Assembly (NCBI GenBank): GCA_002946415.1
Contig: NJPS01000079.1
Span: 186,001-250,000 of the forward strand
Length of the DNA stretch: 64,000 bases
Direction of reading: 5' to 3'
Origin: Rutstroemia sp. NJR-2017a BVV2
Taxonomy: Eukaryota; Ascomycota; Leotiomycetes; Helotiales; Rutstroemiaceae
Shown here in pieces: positions 48,901-63,280 of the stretch. The stretch's first letter is position 1. Every line of letters begins with the position of its first letter. The notes below the pieces were generated by a model that was given only the letters and a program-made list of their open reading frames with translations, did not search any database and was not told the origin of the DNA. The position numbers and the translations under genes were made by a program.

Positions 48901-51900
48901 ATTACTCTCTTTCCCCAACCTTCTAGTTCGACTAGTTCTAATTGGGAAAAGTATAAAACAATAAATTGGAGTTAGTCTAAACTAGCCAATACCAAATTAG
49001 TACTAGCCTACTTAACTAAAATCAAAGAGAAAATACTAAGATCTGATAGAATTATTCAATAAATTATCAATAAAGTTTATTTAGTTATTTCTGAGATATT
49101 TTATAAGGTTTTTGTTTACCTAATCGACCTTAAATATTATTCTCGATATTGGAGATAAATAACTAGAGTTATTTTTAAAAAACTAGCTAAATTTAATTAT
49201 TGAATTTCAAAAATTTATAAAGTGATTTTACTTTTCAACTATTTAGATAAAATAAATAAGAGAATACTAGTAAAAAAACTAGATTATCTAGCTAAAATAA
49301 TTAATTTACTATATAATTCCTAAATTAATAAAAGATTTAAAAAATCAGTTATCGATATTAGATTATTACTAGTAAATAAAGTTCAAGAAAATTATTTAAA
49401 AGAATATAAAATATCGGTTTTATTTTTAGATATTAAAAGAGTTTTCGATTATATCTCAAAAAACCAGTTATTAACTATTTTAAAAAAATTAAAACTACTA
49501 ATTAATTTAATTATTTAAGTTAGTTACTTCTTAGAATATCAACTACTTTGTTTAAGTTTTAATAGCTAAATCGAGCAATTCTAGTCTATTTCAACTAGTA
49601 TTTTCTAGAATAGTCTAATCTTACTAATTCTCTTTTTAATTTATATTAAAGAGCTTTTTCTATCAATTTCTACCTTAATCTAATTATATATATATCGATT
49701 GGATCTAGTTAAGTAGAAATAGTATAGTTTAAATAATCATTATTTAAATATTCTTGAATTATATAAAAAGAGAAAAGTTGAATTAATCAACTTAATTTTG
49801 TTTTATATTTGGTAAATAAATATCTACTAACCTAATTATATATTTAATTATATATTTATTATATAATTATTCCGATAATATAGATAATATCGCACTAGCT
49901 ACTAACTTACCTAGTCTCAAAAAGAACTATAAGATCTTAGAAAAAGAAGCTAACAAACTATATATCTTAAAAGAAACTAGTAGTATTAAATTTGATTTAG
50001 CAAAAATAAAGCTAATTTACTTTTTCGAGAATAAATAAAGAACTATTGAGACTAATTCGGTTAATTTACCGAATAATCAATCAATATAATTCTCAAAAGT
50101 AATGAAATAGCTAGATATCTAATTTGATAATATTTTAAATATCAACTAATATATCTTAACTAGAATTAGTTAAACTAAATCAGCTTTTTTAAAAGCTAAT
50201 CAACTAATTAATACCGAAAATGGACTTTCATTTTTTGTAATATACTAGCTATATATTACTTATATCATTAGTATCTTAGATTATAGATTCTTTATATAAT
50301 AGAAAAAATAAATTAAATTTAAAATTCAATTCTAATACTTACAAAATTTAACTTTTCGGAAAATCCTCGAGGTATTTAGAACTAGTTCAATAATTCTTAT
50401 AAAAGTAGAAACTATATTAATATCTTTCCAGACTTGCTGAAATACTACTAGCTATCAATATATATTTAGAACTCTCAAAATAACCGAAAATTATTTAATT
50501 TTCAAAGAAATTTGGGTTAAATCGAAAACTAATAATTAGTTTTAAAACTATTTAGTATCAATCTAAAAAAAACTAGTTAAAATAATTCAAATAAAGCAAA
50601 TTAGATATTTAATATATCTACTAATCTACTTTTAGTATTTGGAATTAATTAATTCTTTTAAATTTCTATCTTGGATAATTATTCTTTATTCAGTTGAAAT
50701 TAGTAAATTATCTAAAGAATTAGAAACTGAAAATTATAAAAACTTAGCTATTTTGCTAGTTCCGAACTAATACTTAATCTATATAGATAGATTAGAGCTA
50801 GTAGATCAAAAAGGAATCAGAATCGATCTAGTTTTTTTTAATTCCAACTAGAAACTAATCTAGAGATCTAGCTAGAATATTAGAACTAGTTAGTTAGTTT
50901 ATAATAGCGAACTAGCCGGAATAGTTAAAGGAATTAAGTTAGTAAACGAAATAACTTAAAAAAACTAAGAATTTATTATTTTCTCAGATAATCAAGCTAC
51001 TTTATAAAGGTTAAAATCATTTAATAATAAACTAGAATAAAATCAAGTAGTACTAGTATATAAAACTAGTCGAGAAATAATCAGAAAAGGAGCTAAAATC
51101 AAATTAGTTTGGGTTCCAAACTATTTCGAGATACTAAGCAACGAAAAAGCGGATTTACTAGCTAAATCGGGAACTAAAATGGATCTAGTAACTCAAATAA
51201 CTAGTCTCAATTATTTGAGAGCTCAAATTAAACAAATTAAAAATCAAAAGTAATTAGAATCTTTTTTAAAAACTTTGGAAATTATATCGGAAGCTAGCTT
51301 ACTTAGCTCGACTAGTTATTTAAAATTTTTTAAACCTACTTCTCGAAATCGTATCCAAATCCCAAATTCGACTAAAAAAGCTACTGCTAGTACCTTCTTC
51401 TAGTTAAAAATCAGATATAGTTATTTAAAATCATATTTATATTTATTAGGGTATACTAGTACTAATAAATGTATTTATAGGGCAAAAGAGACTTCTGAAT
51501 ATTTACTTTTAAGTTGTTCTCATTTTAGCCTAGCTCGGAGCAAGCTAAAAGACAAATTAGCTATAAATTACTTATCACTTCTACTTCTTCTTAATACTAC
51601 TCCCGGAATCGAAGCTAGTATCGCTTATTTAAACGAGATAAAAATTTGTATCCAAAAATACTATCTAGCTCGAGAGCTAGTTGAGGATTAGATTGGATAT
51701 TCAAATTGGAATGATTTTATTTTCATTTTTATCAAATTGATATTTTCATTATTTTAGTTATTTTCATTTACTAGAATTAGGTCCTCACCATCTCTCGATA
51801 CTATTTGGCTTAAAAATGTATTTAAACACTATTTATATTTAGCTGCTAGCGGCCTTCAGCTGCTAGCCGACCTACTATAGTCTTAGACTCAAAAAGGTTG

Positions 51901-51926
51901 TTAAAATGATAAATCAATCAATCAAT
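45938..51926 (+). mobile_element. Tad1-type LINE, full-length decayed copy (D) carrying a solo LTR
   Basis: Starts with the shared 5' block near 45938 and ends with an AAATCAATCAATCAAT tail at 51911-51926. Zinc knuckles lie at 47410-47630, and the endonuclease part at about 47.72-48.31 kb still shows the order LLIQEP, DFN..HPxWN and a GSxxLPI segment, with Trp/Gln codons turned into stops. The reverse transcriptase is interrupted at the YxDD box by a solo LTR (49693-49875). RNase H and the C-terminal domain follow. It is about 0.2 kb longer than copy C because of the LTR. Confidence 0.88.
49688..49880. mobile_element. Solo LTR of an LTR retrotransposon, 5-bp target duplication
   Basis: A 183-base insert (49693-49875) interrupts LINE copy D relative to copies C and H. 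It is flanked by an exact 5-base direct repeat ATATA (49688-49692 and 49876-49880). Its ends read TATCG and CCGATA; reversing the C-to-T/G-to-A decay would give the TG...CA ends of LTRs. There is no internal coding part, so it is the product of LTR-LTR recombination. Confidence 0.75.
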
Positions 51927-51935
51927 TATATAATA

Positions 51936-54187
51936 GTTTTGGATTTATTAATTAGTTCTAAATTTTATTTTTCGATCTATTAAACTAACTTAGTACTAAT
52001 TTGATTATTTCGATTATTTAGATTTTATTAAAGATAATAGAAATTAAAATTATTTAAAATTATCAAATCAGTCGAAATAATTCCAGATAATAAACTTCTT
52101 TTGATTATTTTAATTAAAGTTTCTTTGATTTGATTAATTTTGTTATAAATATTAATTAATTTAAATATATTACTTTTTTCAGTTACTAATAAAATTAGTA
52201 AATCAAAATTAATATTTAAAGAAGTTAATATAATATTAAGTATATAAGTTTTCGAGATATAAATAAGTATTTAGAATTAGAATCTTAAAATAGTTTTTAA
52301 TTAAAACTATTATAAGAAATCAATTAATTATTTAAATAATCTGGATTTTTATTTATAATTTAAGATTTCTAAATTAATATTAAATCGATTTTTAATTTGA
52401 TAACTAATTACAATACTAATTTAGTTATAATTAAATTTTGATTTAGATTTATTTAGAAAATTTAAATATTTATATTAATTATAAATTAATTTCTTTGATA
52501 ACTTTATATATTTTATATTCTTTAGAAATAAAAATATAATTATTTTTATAATTAATATATTTTAGTACTAAATAGAAATATTTTTAGCTATTTTATTTAT
52601 AAATCGAGTAATAATACTAGCTAGTAATATAAAGTTCGTTATAGAAACTATATTTAGTCTCTTTTTGGCAAAATTTTGCTAAATATCCAAATCCTTAATA
52701 TTTAGTATACTAAATAGATCTAGAAGTAATAAAAAGCTTTTCAATTCTAATATTAATTTTAGTTATCCAAGTTTGGTTTTTTATATATCTCTCAATTTCT
52801 ACTTTAGTAGCAAGTAATATTACTACTAATCTTCTTTATTTAATAATTCGATTTTTTGCTAAAGATAACTAATATAATATACTAATTAGTTTTAAATTCA
52901 AATTAGAATTAAAAGTCTTTAGTTTATCTAATATTAACTTTGTTTTATAAAATATATTGAAGTTCTGAATTAGGATATTATAAAATACTACTTCATATCA
53001 AGATTCATCTTTTAAATATAATTTAAAAATAATTAAATACTTCTAAATAGCTCTTTTCTCAAATAGAAAATCAGAAGTAAAAAAAGTAATAATAATAATT
53101 ACTAAATTCTTCTTATTACTAGTAATAATAATTGAAGAGATTATTGATTTTTTAATATTTTTATCTAAGAAAACCTTATTAATAATATTTTATAAAGCTA
53201 ATATCGAGAAAAGAATATCGAGATTCTAAACTAAAATTAATTGATTTTGGACTTTAGCTTTTTTAATAATTTTATTAATAGTAATCTAGTTTCCGAGATT
53301 GCTATTATTATCTATTAATATTACTAAAACAAAAGAAAGTCTAGAAGATAATTTAACTAAAAAAACAATCGAAGTAATAGTAATAATAGTTGAATTAAAT
53401 TGAATTTAAGAAAGATTTTTGAGAATTATAATATTAATCTTTCTATTAATACTAACTACTTTGGTTTTAGCTTCGATTTTTTATATAATATATTCCAAAT
53501 TATTAATTTAAAAAACTAGTTAATTAATAACTTTTTATAACTTTCTTAATTCAATATATTCTCTAAATATCTTAATTAGATCGAGGATTTAAGTTTATTT
53601 ATTATATAATTTAGTAACTAAATATACTTTGATTAGTAAATTATATCTCTAGAGAATTTTAATATTAGCTAGATTCAGAGTAATTAGTTTAATAATAGAG
53701 AAATAGATAGTTTTATTTAATTTGAAAAAAGTAAAGAAATTAACTTATTTCGAAAAATAGTAAATATTTTTACTAAATCTAATAATAGTATTTATAATAA
53801 TATTAAATAGATCTAAGTTGAAAATCTTATTTAGATTAGATATATCTAAGTTTGAATTGAAAATCGAAGTAGTTGGTAATATAGAATTATTATCTATTTC
53901 TATATCGATATTAATAAAAAGAAAAGATCGAATAATAATACTACTAATAGATTTAGAAGTATATTAATAAGTTGAGATTGAAGAAGATTCGATTTGAATA
54001 GAATTTGAAGAGATTGAAACTTCAAAATCTACTATTTTGGCTATAATAATAATATCTCGATAATTAGTAAATATATTACTAAATAAGTTAGTAAGTTCGA
54101 TTTATAGAAGTATATATAGTTAGATTTTATATTAGGTTTGATAATTTTGGATTCGGAATTATTTTTTCAAATATTTTTATATAAGAA
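51936..54187 (-). mobile_element. Tad1-type LINE, 5' portion only (copy E)
   Basis: Read on the minus strand, this copy starts with the 5' block (near 54150-54187), runs through ORF1 and its zinc knuckles (52.6-52.75 kb) and stops inside the endonuclease region of ORF2 at about 51936, where the tail of copy D abuts. Lacking the 3' part is not how LINEs normally truncate, so the rest was removed by later insertion or deletion. Confidence 0.75.
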
Positions 54188-54199
54188 TTTTTATCTATA

Positions 54200-54745
54200 A
54201 ATAGTTTTGAATTTTGTTAATTACTTATCTCTAATATTAGAAATAATATCTAAAATTGATTAGATAAACAAAAACTTTATAAAATATCTCAAAAATAGCT
54301 AAATAAGTTTTATTAATAATTTCTTAAATAATTCTATTAAATTCTAATATTTTCTCTTTAATTTTAGTTAAATAAACTAATATTAATTCGATATTAACTA
54401 GTTTAGATTAACTTTAATTTATTATTTTATATTTTTTCTAATTAGAGTTAGTCGAACTAGATAATTAAAAAAAGAAAATATTTCTTAAAATAATTCTTTT
54501 TTCTTTAAAAATCGTTTTATTTAGAATAACTAGAAGAAATTAATTAAAGTAAGATTTGATATAATTAAAAGTTTTAAATATTAATTTAGAATTATTATTT
54601 TCAAGAAAAGTATTTTAATAATCTTTTTTAACTAATTTTATTTTTAAAAAATACTAATTCCAAACTAATTGATATAATTCTTAATAAAAATTTTAACTAG
54701 TTTAACTATTTTGAAGAAGATAATACTTTTTAGTAAAAGAAGAAA
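54200..54745 (-). mobile_element. LINE ORF2 fragment (F)
   Basis: About 0.5 kb matching, on the minus strand, the segment of ORF2 between endonuclease and reverse transcriptase (alignable with copy A at about 23.1-23.6 kb). No ends of the element are present. It lies between the 5' end of copy E and the 5' end of copy G. Confidence 0.65.
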
Positions 54746-54746
54746 A

Positions 54747-55140
54747 AATATTTGAAAAAACGATTCCGAATCTAAAATCATCAAACCCAATATAAAATCT
54801 GATTATATATATTTCTATAGATCGAATCTGCTAATCTACTTAGTAATATATTTGTTAGTTATCAAGATATCGTTATTATAACCAAAATAATAGATTTAGG
54901 AACTTCAACTTTTCAAAATCCTATTTAAATTGAATCTCTTTTAATCCCAACTTATCAATATATTTCTAGATTTATTAGTAGTATTATTATTCAATTCTCT
55001 TTTCTTATTAATATCGATATAGAGATAGATAATAGTTCTATATTACTAATTACTTTAATTTTTAATCCAAACTTGGATATATTTAATCTAAATAAGATTT
55101 TCAGTTTAGATCTATTTAATATTATTATAGATATTATTAA
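54747..55140 (+). mobile_element. LINE copy G, left part (5' end and start of ORF1)
   Basis: Starts with the shared 5' block (ATATTTGAAAAAACGATTCC at about 54747) and follows ORF1 for about 400 bases, to a point where copies C, D and H continue but this one switches to unrelated sequence. The continuation of ORF1 is found 8.1 kb away, at 63281. Confidence 0.8.
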
Positions 55141-58100
55141 TTGTAAATAGCTTTATTTAATCTCTTTTCATATTAGTATATATTTAAGTAAGCAAATATA
55201 AGATTATAAATAAATATAAGATCTCGAAAGTTATATTTTTTGTAATATTTATTACTAAAATTTATATAAGAATATTTGAATTAAGAAGTATCGATCGGGA
55301 AAATAGGTTTTTTATTCATCAAATTATATCTTCTATATACTAGATTTAGTATCCAAAAAGTTTTCAAATTGATCGAAGATAATATTATCGTTATTATCGA
55401 TATTAAAGAAAATATAATTATTCTCTTTTATAATATCTTCGATCTCTCTAAGTATATTAAGTTCTATTATATTATAATTTTCTTATTATTCTCTCTCTTA
55501 TTGATCTTATATTTCTTTAATTCTTACTAATTCTAAAAAATCAAACTTTGAATTTAGAATTCGAACTAGAAACTTATCTAGAATAAGTTATTTTACTTTA
55601 TCTAATTTTATAATAAATTTATTTTTAGTTCTTTATTACTTCTAGATAAAAACTCTTCTTATTTTTAAATCTTTCTATATTTATAATAGTTTCTTATTCA
55701 ATATAGTTCAAACTTTTTTCTTTTCTAATTCCTTTTTCTATTTCCTCTTTATAATTAGTTTAATTCGAGTTTGATAGAAAAAGAGTTCTCTTTTTATTTA
55801 AAGAGACTTTTTATTAGTTATCTTAATAATATATATAATATCTACTTTATTATATATAATCTGAAGATTTATAGTTATAAATTCGTTTTGATAAAGTATA
55901 ATAATAATCTTTTGAATTATATCTTTATATTATTTCTGACTTAGTAAATTTAGTAAGAAAGGAATTTATTTATTTATATAATCAAGATATTGAATATTTT
56001 CGAAATATATAGTAGAAACTAAAGATAGTTAAAACAAAATAGATTCTTTCGAAGTATTAATTTATATAAATTATTATATATTCAATTTGATAATATCGAT
56101 ATTAGATAGTTATATTCCGGTTTTCTCAAATATATATTTAATTATTTATTTTTTGAATATTTTTATATAAATAGAAGAAAAGTCTTTGAGAAACTATTAT
56201 ATATTATATTCGATATTGAGATTATTTATAGATTCTATAATAGTTTCTTAGTATTAGTTAGATTATAAATAAAATATATAGTAACTACTATCTTTGGCAA
56301 TAGAAGAAAAAACACTCGAAAAAACGATATCGAATTCAAAAACATTAATACTGATATTAAATCCGACTATATATACTTCTGTGGATCGAATCTACTAGCC
56401 TGCTTAGTAATATACTTACTAGTTATCGAGATATCGTTATCGCGGTCAAAATAATGGATTTAGGAATTAAAACCTCTTAAAATCCTATTCAAATCGAATT
56501 CTCTTTAATCCCAATCTATCAATATATCTCTGGATCTACTAGCAACTTTATTATTCGATTTTCACCTTTTATTAATAGAGATATCGATATAGATAATAGT
56601 CTTTCTCTATTAAATATCTCGATTTTCAACCCAAATTTAGATATATCTAGTCTCAACTCGATTTTTAGCTCAGACCTACTAAATACTACTATAAATACTA
56701 TTACTGGATCTAGTAGAATTATCTATCATCTTTCTAAATAGGCTAATATATTTATCTCTTCTCGGCTAAGTAAAACTATCTGATTCTCCACTATTAAATC
56801 TATTATTGATATTACTCTAGATCTGGCTAGTACTAAAATCCTTTAGATATATAACTTGTTAGTAGAAGTATATTTAGCTATAAAATTATATAAAAAGCAA
56901 TCTCAAATTCTCGATTTAATCGAGATATTTAAAGAATATACCGAATCAGGAAAACTACAAAAAGTTATAAATTAGCTAGTCTCTTAAGTTAATAATCTGG
57001 AATATACTATCTGAAAAATCGAAGCTAAGACCAAAGCAGCTAGCGCTGCTAATAGTACTAATATCTCGATTCTCAAAAATCTCTTTATTCAGATTAATTC
57101 GATTAACTTAACTATTTCTAGTACTACTTCGGCTACTTCGATGGTTAATTTATCATCTGGACCCACTTTTGTCTTAATAGTATTAATAGATACTAATAGT
57201 ACTTCTGGAAACTGGACTATAATCAAAAAAGCTCTGAAAAATATTAAAATCCAAAATCAACTAATTCTAATTCGAAATTCTGAAATCTTTTTTTCGGTAT
57301 TAGTATTTCGAAATACTATTAATAAGGTTTTCTTAGATAAAAATATTAAAAAACTAATAATCTCTTCTATTACTAATATTAGTAATAAAAAGAATCTAGT
57401 AGTTACTAATATTAATCCTTTTACTTCCGATTTTCTAATCGAAAAAAGAGCTATTTGGGAATATTTAATTACTTTTAAATAAATAATTAAAGATGAATCT
57501 TGGTATAAAGTAGTTTTCTATAGAATTCCCATTTTGGATTTTAATATATTTTATAAAATAAAACTAGTTTTGAACAAACTAAAAACTTTTAATTCTAATC
57601 TAAATTTAAAACTTATTAGTACTCTTTATTAGTTATCTTTAATAGAAAATCAAGTTGTTAAATAAAGTAGATTAATAGTAGTCTCTTTTGCTACTAAAGC
57701 AGAAACTGAAAAATATATTAGAAACTAGATTTGGATAACTAAAATTAGTATTAGAACTAAAAAGTTCCTAACTACTTCTAGATCTATCTAATATACTAAA
57801 TATCAAGGATTTAGATATTTAACAAAATTTTATCGAAAAGAGATTAAATATAGTTTCTATAACAATCCCTATATTATATAATAGTACTATTATTCAATTT
57901 ATAAATAAAATAATTAGAAATATCTCTATTTAACTTCAAAATATACTAATTACAAAAATAATTATATTTCTATTTCAAAAAAGTATGAAATTTATAAGAT
58001 TATTAAAGAAACTAATCTATAATTAGTACTAGTACCTGAATTATCCAAATAAATCTTAACCGAAACTTAGCTATAATTGAATTAGTATTATAACTAGTTA

Positions 58101-61100
58101 TTAAACTAAAAATCGATTTAATTTTAATCTAAGAACTTTAGATTATAACTGAAAATCCAGATTACTCAAATAGTCGATCGATTTCTTATAATAACTTTAG
58201 TTAAATTCTTCTAATTACTTTAGAATTTAGATCTTGAATATTTATTTATATCTCGAAGATCTATAAATCTAATATTATACTAGTTTCTTCGAATCTAGAT
58301 TCTAATCTATTAATCTTATTAATAGCTAAAGAAAATAATACTTTCCAGTTAGTTAACTTTTATAACGAAAATAGTTAAATCAAGAGAATTTCGATTAAAA
58401 TAGTAAAAAGAAGTTTATTATCTAGAACTATTTCGGTTAATTTAATTATTTTGGGTAATTTTAATCTTTATTATTCTTGATAGAACCTAAATAACCAAAG
58501 TAGTTAAACTAGTACTAAGCTAGTTAGTTAGATAGAAAAGTAAAACTTGGAACTAATTAATAAACCCGGAATTATTATATTTTTCGGAAATATTAATAAA
58601 TCAGTTTTGGATCTTATATTAGCTATATAAATATTAGTTAGATATATTGATAACTAATAAGTATTAGCTGATTTGGAATCTAATTATTTGTCAATTTTAT
58701 TTATTTTGAAAGAAAAAAGGAAACTAGTATCTTCAAATAGATTAAAAGTAGCTAGTATTTATTTTAATATTAAATTAGTAGACTAAGAGCTATTTTCAAA
58801 CTATTTAATCAAAATTATAAAAAAATCGATTATTCTAATTAGTTCCTTCTCTAATTTTACTTAGCTGAACTTGAAATTAGATAAGGTTATATAAAATTAT
58901 CTAGAATCGATTAATTCGGAACTATCTTTATTAGTTTAGCTAGTAACTAATAAAGCTATTTCCAAAACTAAATCTAGTTTAAAAACTAAACCTTAGTAGA
59001 TTCTAGAGCTAAAAGAGTTAAAGAAATCGATATTATTAATTTAGTGAAAATTAAAAATCCAAAATAACTAAATTAGTTAAGGTTTTTATCAAGAATAGTA
59101 CTGATTAACTCGAAATTAGTATTTTTTAAAGATAAAACTAGCTAAAAAGAATTATTAGAATACTTTTCTTGAAAATAATAATTCCAAATCAATATTTAAA
59201 GTTTTTAACTATACCAAATCCTATTCAAACTAATCTTTTCTAACAATTTTAAATAAAACTAGTTTTAAAGAAAAAGAAGCTATTTTGAGAATTATTCTCT
59301 TTCTCCAACTATCTAACTCGACTAGTCCAAATTAGGAAAACTATAAAATAGTTAATTAGAACTAACCTAAGTTTGCTAACTCCGAACTAGTATTAACTTG
59401 TTTAATTAAAATCAAAGAGAAAACTCCAGATCTAGATAAAATTACTTAAGAAATTATTAATAAAACTTACTTAGTTATTCTAGAAATATTTTATAAGATC
59501 TTTATTTATCTAATCAATCTCGGTTATTATTCCTAGTATTAGAGATAAGTAATTAAAGTTATTTTCAAAAAACTAGCTAAATCTAATTATTTAATTCCAA
59601 AAACTTATAGAATAATTTTACTTCTCAACTATTTAGATAAAATAAGTAAGAAAATATTAGTAAAAAGATTAAATTATTTAGCTAAAACAACTAGTTTGTT
59701 ATATAATTCTTAAATCAGTAGAAAATTTAAAAAATCAGTTATCGATATTAAGTTGCTACTAAATAATAAAGTTCAAGAAAATTATTTAAAAGATTATAAA
59801 ACATCGATTTTATTTTTGAATATTAAAGGAGCTTTCGATTATATCTCAAAAAATCAGTTTTTAACTATTTTAAGAAAATTAAAACTTCTAATTAGTTTTA
59901 TTATTTGGACTAATTACTTTCTAGAATATTAGCTACTTTGTTTAAGTTTTGATAAATAATTAGAGGATTTTCAACCTATTTCAATTAGAATTTCTCAGGA
60001 TAATCCGATCTTATCGATTCTTTTTTTAATTTATATAAAAAAGCTATTTTTATCGATTTCTATCTTAATCTAGTTATATATAGATGATATCGCGCTAGTG
60101 ATTAGCTTTACTAGTTTTAAAAAGAATTACAAAATTTTGGAAAAAGAAACTAGTAAGTTATATACTTTAGGAAAAGTAAGTAGTATCAAGTTTGATTTAG
60201 CTAAAACCGAATTAATTTATTTTTTCGAAGGTAAATAAGCTATTACTAGAACTAATTCGGTTAAATTACCAAATAATCAATCAATATAACTTTCAAAAAT
60301 AGTAAAGTAGTTAGAGATCTAGTTTAACAATATTTTATATTTTAATAAATATATTTTAACTAGAATGAATTAAGTTAAATCAGCTTTTTTGAAAGCTAAT
60401 TGGTTAGTTAATATAGAAAATAAATTCTCACTCTATATTATATATTAGTTATATATTATTTGCATTACTAGTATCTCAAATTATAGGTTCTTTATATAGT
60501 AGAAAAAATAAACTAAATTTAAAAATCAATTTCAATATTTACAAAATTTGATATTTCGAAAGATTCTCGGAATATTCAGAACTAGCTTAATAGTCTTTAT
60601 AGAAGTAGAAGCTATTTTAGTATTTCTTCAAACTTACTTAAATACTACTAATTATTAATATATATTTCGAACTCTTAAAATAGCTAAAAATCATCCAATT
60701 TTCAAAGAAATCTAAGTTAAATTGAAAGCTAATTATTATTTTCAAAACTATTTAATACCTATCTAAAAGGAAATAACCAAAATAATCTAAATTAAGCAAA
60801 TTAGATATTCAATATATCTTTTAGTTCAGTTTCAATATTTGGAATTAATTAGTTTATTTAAATTTCCACTTTAGATTACTACTCTTTATTTAGTCGAAAT
60901 TAGTAAATTATCTAAAGAGCTAGAAACTGAAAATCACAAAAACTTAGCTATTTTGCTAGCTCCAAACCAATACTCAGTTTATATTAATAGATTAAAACTA
61001 ATAAATCAAAAAGAGATTAGAATCGATCTAGCTCTTTTTAACTCCAACCAGAAACTAATCTAGAAATCTAACTAGAATATTGAAACTAGTTAGCTAGTTT

Positions 61101-63280
61101 ATAATAGCGAACTAGCTGGAATAACTGAAGAAATTAAGTTAGTAAACGAAATAACTTAAAAAGATCAAGAATTTATTATTTTCTCAGATAATTAAATTAC
61201 TTTATAAAGATTAAAATTACTTAATAATAAACCAAAACAAAATCAAATAATATTAGTATATAAAGCTAGTCGAGAAATAATCAGAAAAGAAACTAAAATC
61301 AAATTAACTTGGGTTCCAAACTATTTCGAAATACTAAGCAACGAAAAAGCAAATCTACTAGCTAAATCGGGGACTAAAATGGACTTAATAACTTAAATAA
61401 CTAATCTCAACTATTTGGGAACTCAAATTAAATAAATTAAAAATCAGAAATAGTTAGAATCTCTTTTAAAAACTTTGGAAACTATATCGGAAGCTAGCTT
61501 ACTTAGCTTAACTAGTTATTTAAAATTTTTTAAATCTATTTCTCGAAATCGTATCCAAATCCCAAATTCGACTAAAAGAGTTACTATTAGTATCTTCTTT
61601 TAATTGAAAATCAGATATAGTTATTTAAAATCATATTTATATTTATTAGGATATACTAGTACTAATAAATATATTTGTAGAATAAAAGAGATATCTAAAT
61701 ACTTACTTTTAAATTATTTTCATTTTAGTCTAGCTTGAAGCAAGCTAAAAGACAAATTAACTATAAATTACTTATTATTTCTACTTCTTCTTAATACTAT
61801 TTCTGGAATCGAAGCTAGTATTACTTATTTAAGTAAAACAAAAATTTATATCTGAAAATATTATCTAGCTCGAAAGCTAGTTGAGGATTAGATTGGATAT
61901 TTAAATTGGAATAATTTTATTTTCATTTTTATCAAATTGATATTTTCATTATTTTAGTTATTTTCATTTACTAAAACTAGTTCTTCACTATCTCTTGATA
62001 CTATTTGGCTTAAAAATATATTTAAATACTATTTATATTTAGCTACTAATAGTCTTCAACCGTTAGCCGATCTATTATAATCTTAGATTCAAAAAGGTTA
62101 TTAAAATAATAAATAAATTAATTAATCAATCTTGATATTAGTATTTCCAAATCGAGAATATATTTATATTATATAACTATATAATATAGATAAGATATAG
62201 TTAGAAAATCTAATATTTGATTTTATAAATATAAACCAATATAATAAATTTATTTTATATATAGTTATTATATTTATCAAATAATAGAATTTTCTAAAAT
62301 AATATAAATAGATCTTCTAGTATTATCTTTCTTCTAATCTTTTTTATAAAGTACTTTAACTATTTTAATATATTCTTATTATTTATAAAACCGAATTTGG
62401 AGATATTGATTATTTCTTCTTTATTAAGATTATAATCTTTATATCAAGATTCTATATATCTCTTTTCTTAAATAATTATATATAGATTAATTACTATTCT
62501 ATCAATATATATAATCTTTATATAAATCAAAGATTTATAATTCTCGAAAGAGATATTATAATATTTAGTAATATTTATAGATATTACTATCTTTTTATCT
62601 ATCTAAATTTCTATTTATATACCGATTTCATTTATATTATATAGATTTTCGAATATAATATTATATTTTATAACTTCTTTATTTTATAATTTAAATTATT
62701 CTTCAATTCTTTTTATATTTATTATATCGATATATTTATAATTTATAAACTTTGTTTTGTTTATATAGAAATCAGGTTTATATTACTATATAAACTTCTA
62801 GAACTATTACTAATCTAATATATATCAGAGAGGATTTAGTTATTATAAAAATTATATAATTATTATAAAAATTATAAATTTAGTAACTAATTAATAAACT
62901 TTATATTAATTAATTATCTATCTAATAATAGTATCTTTTTGGATTTTAGAAAGAATCTAATTATTATCTCTATATATAATAATCTGATATATATTATAAT
63001 ATCGATAAGATTGAAATATAGTTAGTTCAATATATTATATTCGATTTATATTAGCTATAGATTTTTCAAGTTATTGAAAATAGAATATTAATATATCTTC
63101 AAGATATTGATCGAATTATAATATCTTAAATCATTAAATTATATACAAATTTTGATGATAAATAATGATTTTTGATATACTTTTTTCTATTTTTCGAGAT
63201 CCTATATTTATTTATAATCTTATATTTACTTATTTAAATATATACTAATATAAAAAGAGATTAAATAGAACTATCTATAA
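55141..63280. mobile_element. TIR DNA transposon inserted in LINE copy G, itself containing LINE copy H
   Basis: The left end (55141-55229) and right end (about 63193-63280) are inverted repeats of about 85-90 bases; TATTTAATCTCTTTT and ATATTAGTATATATTTA pair with their complements at the right end. LINE ORF1 sequence flanks both sides and is continuous if the insert is removed. A short duplication (TTATTAA at 55134-55140, TTACTAA at 63281-63287) marks the target. Without the nested LINE the element would be about 2.3 kb, a normal size for a DNA transposon. Its interior (55230-56307 and 62126-63192) is too decayed to show a transposase or superfamily; a 7-8 base target would fit hAT better than Tc1/mariner. 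Confidence 0.7.
56308..62125 (+). mobile_element. Tad1-type LINE, full-length copy (H), best-preserved reverse transcriptase box
   Basis: Starts with the 5' block (CTCGAAAAAACGATATCGAA, 56315) and ends in an AAATTAATTAATCAATC-like tail near 62125. A 113-residue piece of ORF1 is still open (57141-57482). The reverse transcriptase box reads YIDDIALV at about 60085-60108, keeping both Asp codons that are lost in copy C. RNase H (near 60985) and the C-terminal domain (61.6-61.9 kb) are recognisable. Stops are frequent, so it is inactive. It is the innermost and therefore youngest layer of the nest. Confidence 0.87.

Noticed and set aside
57141..57482. 113-residue ORF as a gene
   Set aside because: It is an open piece of LINE ORF1 in copy H, interrupted on both sides by stops present in the other copies.
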